Shown here piece by piece: positions 48,069 through 59,918 of a stretch of DNA of 64,000 nt. The DNA comes from Trichuris trichiura. Its lineage: Eukaryota > Nematoda > Enoplea > Trichinellida > Trichuridae. A program made the translations under genes and the position numbers. The DNA lies in the NCBI GenBank assembly GCA_037903355.1, contig JBAJFE010000014.1, positions 6,696,001-6,760,000 on the forward strand, in the 5' to 3' direction. The notes below the pieces were generated by a model that was given only the letters and a program-made list of their open reading frames with translations, searched no databases and was not told the DNA's origin. Within the stretch, counting starts at the first letter, position 1. The number at the start of each line of letters is the position of its first letter.

Positions 48069-49620
48069 GTCACCGTCATTAACAGAACTAGAGTTGCGTC
48101 TACATTCGATGATGATAGGCTTAACAAGTGCGTGCGAGTACCCGTTATCTGTGAATGTGTTAAGGACGCGTCTTGACTCAGCAGCTAGAAATGCGAGGTC
48201 ACAGGCTGCTAGGGCCCAGTCGACCATCCCTTTTACAATACCTCGTTTGACCGATAAAGGATGATGGGAAGTTAAACCCAGGTACCTGTCGAAATGGGTT
48301 GGTTTTCTGTAAACGGAGGTCTTCAGTTCATCGCCCTGTTTTGAAAACATAATTTCCCCTAACGGGTGTGCGAATGAGCGTTGTGGTACGGATGAGCTAC
48401 CCGTTATAACGGGTAGCTCATCCGTACCATAATGCTCATCGCCCTATTTTATGACTAACACGTCTAAGAAGAGAAGTTTGCTATTTACTTGTCTCCATCG
48501 TTAATTTTATACGCCCGGTAAAGATACTGTTTAAGTGGTCCAGGAACGTCTCCTCTTTCCCCGGGTGGTAATTGCAAAAGTATCATCTACGTAACGTTTG
48601 GAAAAGACAGGTGCATCGTCAGAGCCTATGCTAGCGAAGGCCTTCTCTTCGAAGTGTCCCATGAAGACCTCCGCTAGAATAGGAGATAGTGGACTGCCCA
48701 TGGGAGCACTATCTGTTTGTGAGAAGAACCTATCTTGGAACCTGAAGTAATTCCCTTGTTTCATGCAAAAGGCGATCAATTTTGTAATGTTAAAAGGGTT
48801 TAGTTTTGTTCTTAATTGCCATGCTTGAAAAGGTTCCGTAACAGATCAATTGTGTGGTTTCTGAAAATACTTGTGAAAAGATCCTTAACGTCATAGCATA
48901 CCATAATGTTGTCCGGTGTTAATTTCGGTAGTTTTAATGCTGTGCAGAAGTCTTTGCAATTTTTGACATGCGATTCGCGTTTACTCGTTAATGGTTTAAT
49001 TGTCTTTTAAATAAGCACGTAGCTTTGACGTCACGCTATTGATGCTGGAGACAGCTGGTCCTAGTGGAACTCCTGCTTTCTGAATTTTGGGGAGTCCGTA
49101 AAGTTCCGGACATTTAACATTATTCACACAGTAAATGTAGTTACTTATGTAAGCAAGTTGGAGGTCTCGCGTCTCACTCGGGAACGCATCCAGTAAGGCC
49201 CTCAGTTCCATCCGCGTCTGAGGTGTTGTATCTTATGGAATGAAGCGGTACATTGTATTAGCCAGTAGGTCGTTTATTTTCTGTACATGATCACTGCGGT
49301 TTACAAGAACTACTACGCTACCTTTGTCTGCCTTGGTGATTACTGTGTCCATGGGTGACTTCAGTTGTTTAATAACCCGTTGCTCTTCATGGGATAGATT
49401 ATGTTGACGATGGACGGCTCTCCAATAGAATGTTTGTTATTGAAGCTCTGACCTGTGCTGCCTTGATATGTTCAATGTGAAAGAGCCCGTCGTCTACAGA
49501 GATGATGCCCAAAACAGGAATGTTCTTTAGGGTAGGAACAAAGTTTAATCTTTTGGCGTGAACTTCTTTCTCAACTTCGTTCACACTGGCAGACTAGACT
49601 TCACGCTTTCTCACTACTTT
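48069..49620 (-). pseudogene. PLE reverse transcriptase (element A)
   Basis: Separate minus-strand frames give YGLPKIQKAGVPLGPAVSS (RT motif 2 region of PLEs), SAPMGSPLSPILAEVFM (motif B) and RYVDDTFAI with the catalytic YVDD (motif C), then KTSVYRKPTHFDRYLGLTSH. The frame is broken between them, for example around 48380-48530 and 48780-48990, so the copy is inactive. A long perfect palindrome at 48384-48429 lies in the first break. Confidence 0.85.
48384..48429. repeat. Perfect 46-bp palindrome
   Basis: Each half is 23 bp, starting TGGTACGGATGAGC and meeting at GTTA|TAAC. The symmetry continues imperfectly about 10 bp further on each side (CGAATGAGCGTTG and TAATGCTCATCG). It sits between RT motif C and the post-RT block of element A. 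Confidence 0.95.
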
Positions 49621-49639
49621 TTCAATGCTTCGTTTAGCA

Positions 49640-49990
49640 GGGCCTAGTGCGGGACGGAAAAAGCCGTAGAAGATCTTCGGAAACACGAAACAATCCCGTT
49701 ACAAAGCACCTCTTGGTCAAGAAATTTGACAGAGAACGAACGTGAATAGCTTTTAGGACACTCTAGTCCCGTTGTCTGTGTAAGATAGGGAGCTATTTTA
49801 CGCTAGCGTCCCGAAAGATACGTACGTTCGTTCTCTGTCAAATTTCCTAAGATTTTGCTCATCCATTCGTTGGAAGGGCGTTTGTACTGGTCTTTTACAG
49901 GTAACAGACACAGAAAAATGGGAGAATTCGTGGAAAGATCAATATAAAACGAAAATCAGTCACCCCCGTTACAAAACACCTGTTTAAGCA
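49640..49990. repeat. PLE-end foldback at the 5' side of element A
   Basis: 49720-49755 and 49825-49860 are inverted (a 'tttgacagagaacgaacgt' block). The ATGGATGAGC signature is present as its complement at 49858-49868, and 'cccgttacaaa.caccT' ends occur at 49693 and 49968. The hammerhead-like core (49760-49790) is degenerate. Confidence 0.6.
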
Positions 49991-51862
49991 GGTTCACATA
50001 CAAAAGAGCATCTTACACAGTCATGGTCACAGTTGAGTGGTCGAGTTATAGAGAGCAAGTTAACATACGATGCAGATTTGGTTAATGAACACGCGATCAA
50101 CATACAACTTAGAGCTAGTCGACATAGAGGGGTCAGTCTTCCATTTGAACACTTGCGAGCCAACGAACCTGTGAGAAAATTCGGTCAACTTATGGAGGTG
50201 GTCAACTTTGAAGGTTCTACTGTAATGTCTGTGCCTCTTCATCTAACGAAGGTAATATAAAACGAGGTATATTGAAACATACTAAAAACTCAGGAAGTTA
50301 TAAAAACGTTTTGAACTTCCCGCACGTTGAACACTTCACTAATTATTCCTGAATGAAGCAATCTGTGCGACTGATGTAGGCAGACATTCTCTAATCAGGA
50401 ATATTCCAAAATCCAAATCTCTTGAATACTGATTTGATAGTTGGTCCCACAAGTGAAAAACTTGATAGGCTTTACAAAGGACTTGCGGGTCGTTATCCGT
50501 TGTTACAAAGAATGTGGAAAGGATACAATAACTTCAAGAACTACCATCACAAGATGAAGTAAGTTTCAGCGCGCACGGTAGAGCGCGTGGTTCGTACGAA
50601 TGAAATCTGCTGTCTCATGTATGACTGTCGTCAGTGGACGAACCCTCTTTGGTTCAGGGCATGGACACTATTTTTCGTAGGTTTCCTTTCAGAAAATTTT
50701 AGTTGCCATAGTGAGCTCTCAGGAGATTTTCTTGATTGTTCTGTCGTATCTTACGCTGACACGTTTCGTCAGGACTTCCTTTCTGTCCGGTACGTTTCCA
50801 CCAGTTACACTTTCATTGGTTTACAACTACAAATTTCACCCGGTTATTGACGATGGCTGACTATCAGTCTGTACCTCCGAGGGAGGATCTCGTTTTCCGT
50901 GCCGTATTCTCAAACCTTCATTTCGATGGCGGTTTCGTTTTTAGCCTATCACGTTTCCTCATTGCCTGTTTTCAAAGTGATTCTTTCCCATGGTATGTGT
51001 CTACACTTTCCTTTTTCGCGCGTCAGCATGTTCAGTGGCGTGCGATCAATGCACGCACGAATAAATGTTCTAATGCTATGACAGGTCCGCGTGTACCTCA
51101 CAAACATGACAGTTCGGCCTAGGATTCTCCTGACCAGGTGTCAAAAAAATAATTTCGCAGGGCAAGTACGCCCGAACGCGTACGAGTTTCCATTTTCCCA
51201 CTTAAAAGAAATGCCTTTGGATGGAACTAAGGAGGTATGATTCCATTAGCTCCCGTGTTCGTCCGGATTCGTTACAGATGTTTCTTCCCACATGGTAAGT
51301 TTCCATGAGTGTATTTAGGTACGCATCTGCAGAGTAAATGTCCACATGTTATTATCCCCGAATATCTTACGTGAAAAACGTTCTGTGCCTATCAGTGTCT
51401 GCGCTACCTGCCGGAAGAAGTCCGTGTTGATGACAACAACATTAGGTCGTTATCTCCACAAGGCCTAAACTTATGACAATCCATAGGGCGATTTGAGTGG
51501 CTCCTCTTTCTTTTCATTTAGCCGTGTGCAGTTTGAAGAACGCCATCCATCCTTAGCTCACTGTTCCCATGATTAAATGTCCCCTTAGGCAGTTGCTCTG
51601 TTAGGGGACATTGTCCCATCGGTCATTTTCGTGTATAATATATGATTTTATTATTATGGAAACGTCCCGTCATAAGAAAGAACAAAATTGTGGTGACCAG
51701 AGCTTTCAAGTGGTTTTCACCCGTTCTTAGCGAACAGGGAAGAAGAATGGAGTGCATGACTCGCTGTATCAATGGCTGCGGTCGTGATGGGTTAGCGAAT
51801 TGGTAGTGTGTTCCAGTTCCAATTTCAGTTGCATCAGTGTCGCTATTTTGTACACTCAATAC
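49991..51862. other. No gene recognised; contains a Tigger-like MITE end
   Basis: 50180-50222 is the complement of a CAGTAGAACC..AAAGTTGACCACC terminus followed by TA, related to 24563-25518. Open frames at 50587-51122 are short and match nothing known. Confidence 0.35.
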
Positions 51863-52340
51863 CAGGGGTGAAGAACCTTTTTGCTGCCGCGGGCCGTTTA
51901 GACGTTTATAAGACCATTCGTGGGCCGTACACAATACTCAACCGAAAAACATAGCGTGCTTTGTTTCCACTTATGTTCATTTAAGTCAACCCTCGAATAA
52001 AGAGAGAAGACGAGACAAGAATAATACTTCCCCTTCGGTAGGCGGCGGACGGTCCACGCTACCAACGCGCACACTAGTGCCGCCTACTGCTTACCTCTGA
52101 AGATTAACGACATCGGTTTGACGACAGACAGCCGAGAGCAAGGCAGTCTTCCTAGCCAGCCTGACGCTCCCTCCTTTTTACGCAAGCTTTATGTTATCAC
52201 TAGAATTCACACACAATAAATTTATCGCATTTTCAAAAAATAAGCTCCTATAGTCACATTTCACTGATTCTCACATGCATGTGCGGTTGCCTTAGCGGGT
52301 AGAAAGGAGTGTTTCGCGGGCTGGACGTTCTCCACCCTTG
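51863..52340. mobile_element. hAT-type MITE, 478 bp
   Basis: It begins CAGGGGTGAAGAACC and ends GTTCTCCACCCTTG. The flanking 8-mers CTCAATAC and CTCTATAC match at 7 of 8. It is the fullest copy of the subfamily also seen at 28315-28681 and 59919-60270. Confidence 0.85.
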
Positions 52341-53280
52341 CTCTATACCAAGTTAATCTTTCAATAAAATATCTGTAGGTGTCGTTCATCGTAGCCATGA
52401 AGACCATGAAAACGTACCCGTAGAAAGCATAACGCATCGCAACCAGGCAATGCGAAAACATAATGGCATGAAAACATACCCCCCTGTGACATGAACCTTC
52501 AGAAACACAACAGGCAAAACGTAGTGGAGCTACAGATGTATCAAAGGAAACTGGTCGTTGGCGAAAGTCACCTGATAGAATATATCGTTGCAGAGCAGCA
52601 GAAATGTACCTGGCGGAAACGCGCCGCAAGGAAAGGAAGCGTATCTGCAGGAGAGCTAAGCGCTTCCGAGAGGAAACATTAGAAATATCGCTTGCGAAAC
52701 ATGATGTACGCTGGCCTGAACCAAGCGAGAGATGCCCAATGACAACGTTCATAAGTCATCCACAGGATACCATTAATACGATTCATTTGTGTGTCGAACC
52801 GTACGCGTCGAACTGTACGGGCTGAACTGACTTGCTTCGGCGTATAACATGATCGTCCAGTTTAGGAGGAAGTTCTGAACATGTGCACATGTCAAGCGTA
52901 TAACGCAACCGTGAGGCACGGTTGCCCCGAACCGCTAAGGCAATGCTGTTACGTTTGCTTAAAGGGTGCTTGCCACAGTTTTCGAAGGCTCAATGCAGAT
53001 TTACCATTTGAAGTAGGAGAATTAGTGAAGCTGTTTGCACAGATTTTGCTACACATTTTTGTCGACCTCCTGGATGCTCGTCAGTCTGACCAGAAAATCT
53101 TAATTTCTAATCTATTTGCGACGGTTCGCTCGCCAAATCCCTACAGACAACCTTGAAATAATGTGAAGGACTTTTCTACTTCATGTCCGCCAGTTATACT
53201 GCTACTCCGCAAACTAATCGAAAAACTCAGGTTCCAACAGCAATATTTCGACGGTATATCCCGTCAGGCTATGGGTTCTT
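52341..53280. other. No gene recognised
   Basis: Short open frames on both strands, none resembling a protein family. No repeat ends found. Confidence 0.35.
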
Positions 53281-53970
53281 ATGGGCTACAGGGCAACTCG
53301 CCGCCAGGCAACTCATCGTCGCCAAGTTGTCGTGGCTAATTTTTCAACGCCAACTCACCGCGGCTGGTTCCGTTCTTTTCTATTCTTTGTTACGGCCGTT
53401 TTGACGCGTCCATGACGGTGAATGCGGTCTTTAGTTAGAGTTGCTATGCTGATACAAGGTACAACATTTTGCTTACGCGAAGTAGAAACAGGGTAAGAAA
53501 ACCGTAGTTGTTCTTGCTTGTTGGATGAATCAGTCCATTTACTGCAGTTCATGTCGGATGTCCCTTAGTGGCTTGTTCCCTTTATACTGGGGAAGTTTTA
53601 TGCACAGCAGCACAAGGGCCCAAGCAAGAACAACTACGTTTTTCTTTCCCCGTTTCTACTTAAGGTAAGCAAAATGTTGTACCTTGTAACAGCGCAGCAA
53701 GTCCAACTGAAAATCGCATTCACTTACCGTCGTGGCTGCGTCAGAACGGCTGTAACAATGAATAAAAAAGAATGGTACCAGCCGCCTCGAGTGGGCGTCA
53801 AAAAGTTCGCCACGGGGACTTCTGGCAGCTAATTGTTCCGCATCGACTTGTCCCGGCGGTGAATTCGCTGCGATGAGTTGCCAGGCTTAGAGTTATCCCG
53901 GTGGTGAGTTGCCCAGGTGGCGAGTTGTCCCAGCGGTCAGCTGGTCGCGGCGAATTGTCCGTGACCGTTC
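53281..53970. mobile_element. Foldback/MITE with tandem subterminal repeats
   Basis: Arms at about 53340-53527 and 53610-53795 are inverted copies around a spacer of about 80 bp. Outside the arms, short units of the form GGYGARTTGYC are repeated several times (53290-53345, and 53855-53960 in the opposite sense). There is no coding sequence. The exact termini are not clear. Confidence 0.7.
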
Positions 53971-55634
53971 TTATATCATTACGAAGACTTGAGCTAAGCC
54001 GCACTGCGAAGCCAATTAAGGGATGCTGGGCTGAAATTACTACCGTCTTATTTCATTCGTATAAATACCAAAAGAATTCGAAAAGTCCATTAAAGATTGT
54101 GAAATTTTCAATAATTTACGAAAGTTCGGTTTTAGTAGCAAGTGAGTAAACCGCTTCCTAGAAATACGATTGCGGCAAACGGGTGGACGGGCTGAGAACC
54201 CGCACGACGAGGAGGTTACGATACTGAAGCCATCTCGAGTGAGAGGAAGCTGATTAATCAGTGTCACTCTGTGCGCGTTGTACCTTACCCAGGAAACTTT
54301 CCACGTACACGGTCAAGAATGGCTTAAATGAGTATTTATCACAAGCAGGTTAATCACGAAATTATCAGTACTAGAAATTTCAAGCGAAAAACAATAAGCT
54401 CTCTGTTACTTAAAAAAATGTAATACAAAAAACTAAACAATGTTTGGCTGATGTCAAAACGACCATGTGAAAGTAAACTGTAAAAAGTTTATTTAACTCA
54501 AATTTAAAAAACTGATAACAGGAAAACGACATTTTCGTACCTAATTGTCGATAGTAATTCGCCGGCTGCACTATACGATTTGGCCTAAGTAGAATAAATG
54601 TCAAAACAGTGAAAACAAAAAAAGAAGTACCAAACCATGACGAAAGGAAAGTTAATGCGCACCCGACTTCCGGTGATAGGACTAACTAGAATCAAAAACT
54701 TCTTCTCCGGAATGTTTTCACTTTGCGGAGGCACATCTACAAACATTACGCAATAATATTTAATGACTACATACGCCTTGTTGAAAACATTTCGCAGTTG
54801 CGTCATCATCAAATCCAGGTTATCTCAGACCCAGATTTAGATTAAAATAAAAACAAAGAGCTCCTGAAAACAGTGAGTCGTTAAGTACACATTAAGCAAA
54901 CAAGCATTTCTTTAGAAAATCTAAGATTAAGAAAGGTTGAACAATGAAGGACGGCCATTTCGGTTTACCATAGACAGCTGCTAGCAAATGGAATATCAGG
55001 GACAACATTCACTAGCGCATTGGAAATATCGTTCTAATTACTGACTAATCGTGTTTGTACAGATCTGCATGATCCCAGAAGTAAAAACTGTCCTCAATTT
55101 ACAGCATCAAATATCTGCCGTATTATCTTACAAACATTGAATACCTTATACCGCTCATAATGAACTGCGACCTACAACTGGCACCTACATTCATTGTCAT
55201 TAACTTGTATTAAGGAAAGAAACGACCAGCACATTTTCACTTTCAGAATTCAAGATCAATGCAGTCTGACAAAGCAAAATTGAAATCGTATTAATTTACA
55301 CCGCTGGGTATGAACTGTGACAGAATCCAAAGTTTTGTTAACTCTGTATCCCTATCAAATTGGTTTAGCCATGATTTCTGCAGGCGTAAGCATCTACTGC
55401 TTATAAAAACCATGGTCATTTAAGGCCCCTCCTTAACAGAAAAACGGTCATGAGCAATTTCATCCCGTTGAACAACAGTGGATGTCTTGTAACGTGCCTA
55501 AGCTGTATCTGAGGCTTTTTCGCGGCTCGGTCCCATTCGAAGCACGAATATCTGCAATAAACTGAGTCAATGCTTTACCGAAGAGCAGATCAGCAATTAT
55601 TCAGTGAAATGAAGAACGCTATAATATTCAGAAA
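53971..55634. other. No gene assigned
   Basis: AT-rich. A minus-strand open frame at 54585-54812 (PPQSENIPEKKFLILVSPI) looks protein-like in composition but matches no family known to me and has no clear splice partners. Confidence 0.3.
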
Positions 55635-56091
55635 ATCTTCTTAAAAGTTGTCCCCCGGAAGTGACGGCGGCAGTGTGAAAGCATAATCGCCGACTCTACT
55701 GCGCAATGAACTGTGATTAGTTGCACAACGAGAGAGACGGTGTCGTCAGGTTTAGTGAACACGTGCAAAGTAGTTGGCGCGGCAGCGCAATAAAGCATCA
55801 GCTGCACATGCAGTGGCCCGTATGTCGGTCTAACGGATTAGCACCGAAGAATTCTGCTGCAATGCATCTGAATAGCGTTTGCAAGTGTCACTGATGCAGT
55901 TAGTGAACCGTTCGAAAGAGCGAAGCCGAAGGAATTATTCAGCTGCGCATGCATTGAAGATACGGGAAACACAAAGGGGCGTGCAGCGGTTCACGCTAAG
56001 ACCTCGTCTTAGCGATTCGTGAAAAACATCGGAGGTAAACGGTCTCAGCCGCGCCGTGTCTTGGTAAACACCGTAAAGCTCCTTCTGCGTT

Positions 56092-56493
56092 ATGTCTGAC
56101 CCAACGCCTAGCGACAATATGCCGTCGACAAGTCAGAGCCGCGTAAAGGTGGCATCAGCAAACCGCCGTTTACGAAAGATGCAACGTAAGAGCATCGAAT
56201 GGCTGCATCAAACGGTGCCAGACAAAAAGGCGGCGGTGCAGTTTCTGCGCGGCAAAGGAGTACAACACAGCGAAAGACTGTGCCCATCTTGCGGACAGCG
56301 GATGCGTCCGGGGCGTGGCTGCATGGCTTGGAGCTGCTTCAAGCAGTCCTGCCGCAAGGAATTGTCCGTACGCACGAGCAACTGGTTCGGTGGTAAGTGC
56401 ACCAATAGTGCCGCAGCCGTTTTGCCTGCTGTACGTTGTAAACTGCGCTTTACAGTGGCTTTACGTTTTACTCCTCTAAGGGCGTTTATATGA
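56092..56493 (+). CDS. Merlin/ISXO2-like transposase N-terminal zinc ribbon (truncated)
   Basis: The frame encodes a polar N-terminus, AVQFLRGKG, a zinc ribbon CPSCGQRM...CFKQSC and RKELSVRTSNWF, the typical start of Merlin and ISXO2-like transposases ('CRKSFSVRTGSFF'). The homology ends at about 56394, where GTAAGT could be a splice donor. The following codons are not family-like. The DDE domain is absent inside the inverted repeats. It is either a deletion derivative or exon 1 of a spliced transposase whose other exons are lost. Confidence 0.75.
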   Translation: MSDPTPSDNMPSTSQSRVKVASANRRLRKMQRKSIEWLHQTVPDKKAAVQFLRGKGVQHSERLCPSCGQRMRPGRGCMAWSCFKQSCRKELSVRTSNWFGGKCTNSAAAVLPAVRCKLRFTVALRFTPLRAFI

Positions 56494-56702
56494 TCAAGCC
56501 CAGCCGGGTGACCACGTCGGAACCGAGGCTGGAGGGACATCACCGCTTTCGCCTGATTATGCACCTCAGTGACCGGTACGTTCGCTTTTTCACGTTACGT
56601 TTTTCCCATTGCTCGCATGCGAGTGTACGTATACTTTGCGCTACGCTTCTTCGTTATTCCCGTCGACGTCTCACAATAAAATTCTTACTAATAACTCACG
56701 CG

Positions 56703-56704
<2 letters not shown>

Positions 56705-56736
<32 letters not shown>
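56705..56736. repeat. (CA)16 microsatellite
   Basis: Sixteen perfect CA units inside the Merlin-like element. Confidence 0.97.
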
Positions 56737-56738
<2 letters not shown>

Positions 56739-58320
56739 ATGTTCAGTCTTAGGCTTAGGCTATGGCAGGACAGGATGGCCGGCTAGGCTGCAGTACAACG
56801 TCGCTGAAAGAGGGTTAGCGAGACATTTACCCTTTGCAGTGCAGCACATATACACTAATGCACATTAGTCCACACCAATGCACCGACAATGCGATTACGG
56901 AGGCCATTGTTTCTGTGACGTAATATTCCCCGCTTGACCTCCTTTGATATTGCCGCCTTCACTTCCGGGGGGACAACTTTTTAGAAGACCCTATTCAGAT
57001 AACAGATGCCGGAATGTTGAACGCTTTATGGTCAGCGAAATTAACGCTGCACCATCTTCGCTGACCATACCGTGAAAAAGCTTCAAAAGGAGAAGCAGGC
57101 TTTAATATGCGAAACACTCTGATAACAATTGAATCTGACACTTGCGCACTAGTTAACACTTGATTGTTTAAGCAATAAGGTTACTAGTTAGATCTTGCAA
57201 AGCAATCGAAAGCATATGGACTTGAAGATTGAGCTTCTTTATTAACAGGACACTGGTTTCACGAAGTTAATTATGGCTTTGTTCCATTGCTAGGTCGGTG
57301 CAAAGTAAGGGTGGAAAACGATTAATCGCATACGGACTAAAAAATCAGGGCTTTTGGGCTTGCCCCCTCATCATCACAATGGTAGGGCTACCACGCTGAC
57401 GACGGGACAAGGTCAGTCTCGAAAGTCCCACTTTTAAAGTCTGTGTGCAGTTAAACGTTTTTCGTCCTTACTCCGTACGACCTGTCGACAGGACAAAGCC
57501 GTGGTGAACGTCAAAGAACATATGAATTGGACAGATGGAATTCGCCCTGATCATTCACAAGCATTTTCAATTGATACCTGAAATCAAAAGAAGGATACCG
57601 AAAAATCTTACAGAAGAAAAAATCAATACTTTGAAAAAGTGTACGTAATATCTGCTATCCTAACACTCGCAAAACAATCTCAAATGAACCGTTGCCTACT
57701 TCTTCTCTTACGAATCAACAACAGCAACCCAGTTATCTTTTTGTAAATCATTACTCGTGCTACAAATAGTCTCTTGAAAAGCTGCACTAATGAGGTATAC
57801 AAGATCAATCCAGCATTCAACACAGAACGCTAACCTCAAGAGCCATAAGCTTTTGCGTAAGATAGTCTGCTCGAGTTCTTAATTTTAGAAAAAGCTAAAA
57901 CAACTACGAAATGAAGCAGTTTAGTTACCGAAACAGTAAAGTGAACTTCTGTTGATTTGGCAAAAGTTTACTTTTTTCAAATGCGGCAAATGCCGTACAA
58001 AATCAATTTTTCATCGAGAAAATTGAAAAACGAATTCTGTCTAGACCTTGTCAAATTCAAAAAATCACGATTAAATAAAAGCACTGCATCTGTAGCAAGA
58101 CAGCTCCAAAAGATGAGTTTTTGTTCATGAAGACCAAAAGTTAAGGCCCCTTCACCACTGTCGACGCAGCTGCTCAAAAGCAAGCTTCAAACAAGGCGTG
58201 ACCAAAAGTGCTCTGAAGTCTAACGAGCAGCGAAACGTGAAATACAAATTAAGTATCCGCAGTAAGCAAAGAAGAATCGCTTTCTCTGTTACTTAGGAAA
58301 CAATTTAAAACGCTTCCTAC

Positions 58321-58417
58321 CTTTTGTCCCTACGTCTTGCCAAAGACTATCGCTCATGGACGTGAACTTCGTCTGCAGATTATGTGTTGCGGAGCTTTGC
58401 CGTTTATGAAAGGACAT
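58321..58417 (-). CDS. Possible isolated exon of an unrecognised gene
   Basis: On the minus strand the acceptor GTTTTTGCAG is followed by an open stretch starting MSFHKRQSSATHNLQ and ending with donor AAAAG/GTAGGA. Both splice sites are good and the composition is protein-like. No neighbouring exon joins in phase with confidence and the family is unknown. Confidence 0.3.
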
Positions 58418-59764
58418 CTGCAAAAACACGATCAACTTGAACAGACTTAACTAAAGGTAAACCAAAGTTGCCTAACTGAAATTTACAATTACAGCATACC
58501 TACATGCATATAAAGCGTACGCTAATTAAAAACTAAGGTACCAGACGAACTACTTTTAAAGGAGAAAATAGTTCAATTGTAAAATGATGACGTTCGTTGT
58601 CGCTCAAAGTCGACAAAATAGCCTCAAAATTTGAAATTACAATCGAGTCTTAGCGTTTCAACGGACATTTGGGGGATGAACGACAAGAGACCAACAAATT
58701 GCACGAGTGTTAACTGAACATGGAGCTTTCCGAAGCTCGCTTATTCCTCCTCAGCACCGTAATGATGACTAAGAATAGCTCCGAGCAACCAAAACAGTGA
58801 CGTCTCGACAGATTCATTTTCAATACAACTCGGCACAGTCTTCTTCTTTTTCTTAATAGTCATAATCTAAGCGTTTATATCTAATGCAAAATACCCTATT
58901 TCGTCAAACAGATTTAGTCGTTTACAATGAGCAGGATTAGCTTTGTATTACAAATTATGCATGCACAGCTGTGAAATAATCAACGGCTAATGATGCGATG
59001 ATGAAACACATAAATTACTTACGGAAAAGTGCGAATGCCTTTTACCGTAATCCTTTCTGCATGTGCATCCTTCATCAACTGGCGCCATTTGCACGCTCTA
59101 ATTAAGTATGACAACTTGTTTGTTCAGTCCATTGCTTTTTTAGACGTACTCTACCAATCGAAATGTAATAAGTTAAGATATTTCAGATACTCATGTGTAG
59201 TCACTCTTACTCTTCTATCAAATATGATTATGAAGAGCATCGTAATCACTACATACTGAACGCCTTGCACCTGGTTAGTGGATTGCGAGCGTTGATTGCA
59301 GGGTTAAAAATTCACGACTAAAAGTAAAACAAAATAATCTCTGATGATTTCAGTTTTTTCATAGTTGACCAATGAACGCGTGCTTGGCTAATAAGAGACT
59401 GCAGCTAACATTAACAAGCACACAGCTGTTTTTCTTTAGCGCTTCAGAGTTCGGTAACGGGTCCCTTAAAAGCTAGCTCTTGTCTCCTGTTTATCAAACA
59501 GGAATTTCTCCAAGTCAAATTTAGGTAGCCTGCACTCGCAGTGACCAAAAAAAACTGTGACTACGACGAACATAAATTTTACCCCAGTATTACCTGCGTT
59601 CAATTACAGTACCGTACATTTTCGGGGGCACTTCAACAAGAACCTCTTTTTTTCGTACTTGATTAAAAAGAGCAGCGTAGTTTGATGTGCTCCTTACTTA
59701 ATACCATGAAGCCTTTGTGGTCTGCCGTGTCCTACTGTCAGCTTCAGTTCTAGTATTCCCTATA

Positions 59765-59885
59765 ACCTATCTCGGTAAAACGGTTTAATCCCCGTTCCCA
59801 TGACACAAAAAGACGCCAGAGGTTTCGGAAGCTGTTTCCGGTACCTTTTCGTCCCATATGAACGGGGGTTAAACCGTTTTATTGA
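59765..59885. repeat. Short inverted-repeat element (MITE-like), about 120 bp
   Basis: The arms GTAAAACGGTTTAATCCCCG (59776-59795) and GGGGGTTAAACCGTTTTAT (59863-59882) are complementary. The centre is unique. Confidence 0.7.
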
Positions 59886-59918
59886 TATGCTGCAGCGCCC
59901 CGTTATGAAGATCTACAT

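Larger units (their letters stand above)
45330..49640 (-). mobile_element. Penelope-like element A (RT, AAT tract, GIY-YIG), split by a nested insertion
   Basis: Reading minus, an RT-coding part (49620-48069) runs into an (AAT)n tract (48068-47976). After an inserted block (47975-46071) a second (AAT)n tract (46070-46025) leads into GIY-YIG coding sequence (about 45930-45340). Both parts have the same orientation and together give the full PLE order, so this is read as one element opened inside its AAT tract. Confidence 0.7.
55640..56993 (+). mobile_element. Merlin-like DNA transposon, 1.35 kb, deletion derivative
   Basis: The inverted ends are GTTGTCCCCCGGAAGTGACG (left, 55648) and the complement of GTTGTCCCCCCGGAAGTGAA (right). 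They enclose the N-terminal part of a Merlin/IS1016-type transposase on the plus strand. The rest of the transposase is missing. A CA repeat lies inside. Exact termini and TSD are uncertain because the flanks are also partly symmetric. Confidence 0.65.
57000..59918. other. No gene assigned; one hammerhead-like core and a possible exon
   Basis: 57396-57424 carries CTGACGA, GGGAC/GTCTC, GAAA. 57025-57070 is a short hairpin ('ggtcagcga' arms). A minus-strand exon candidate is at 58321-58417. The rest is AT-rich without recognised content, except the inverted-repeat element at 59765-59885. Confidence 0.4.

Noticed and set aside
47489..48082. 197-codon plus-strand open frame ending in a poly-Tyr run
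   Set aside because: It reads through hAT remnant and the (ATT)n microsatellite; no protein family and no start context.
50587..51122. Two overlapping plus-strand open frames
   Set aside because: Different frames, no motif, no splice support; chance open frames are likely at this length.
52261..52752. 163-codon minus-strand open frame
   Set aside because: Its first third is MITE sequence (51863-52340) and the rest matches nothing known.
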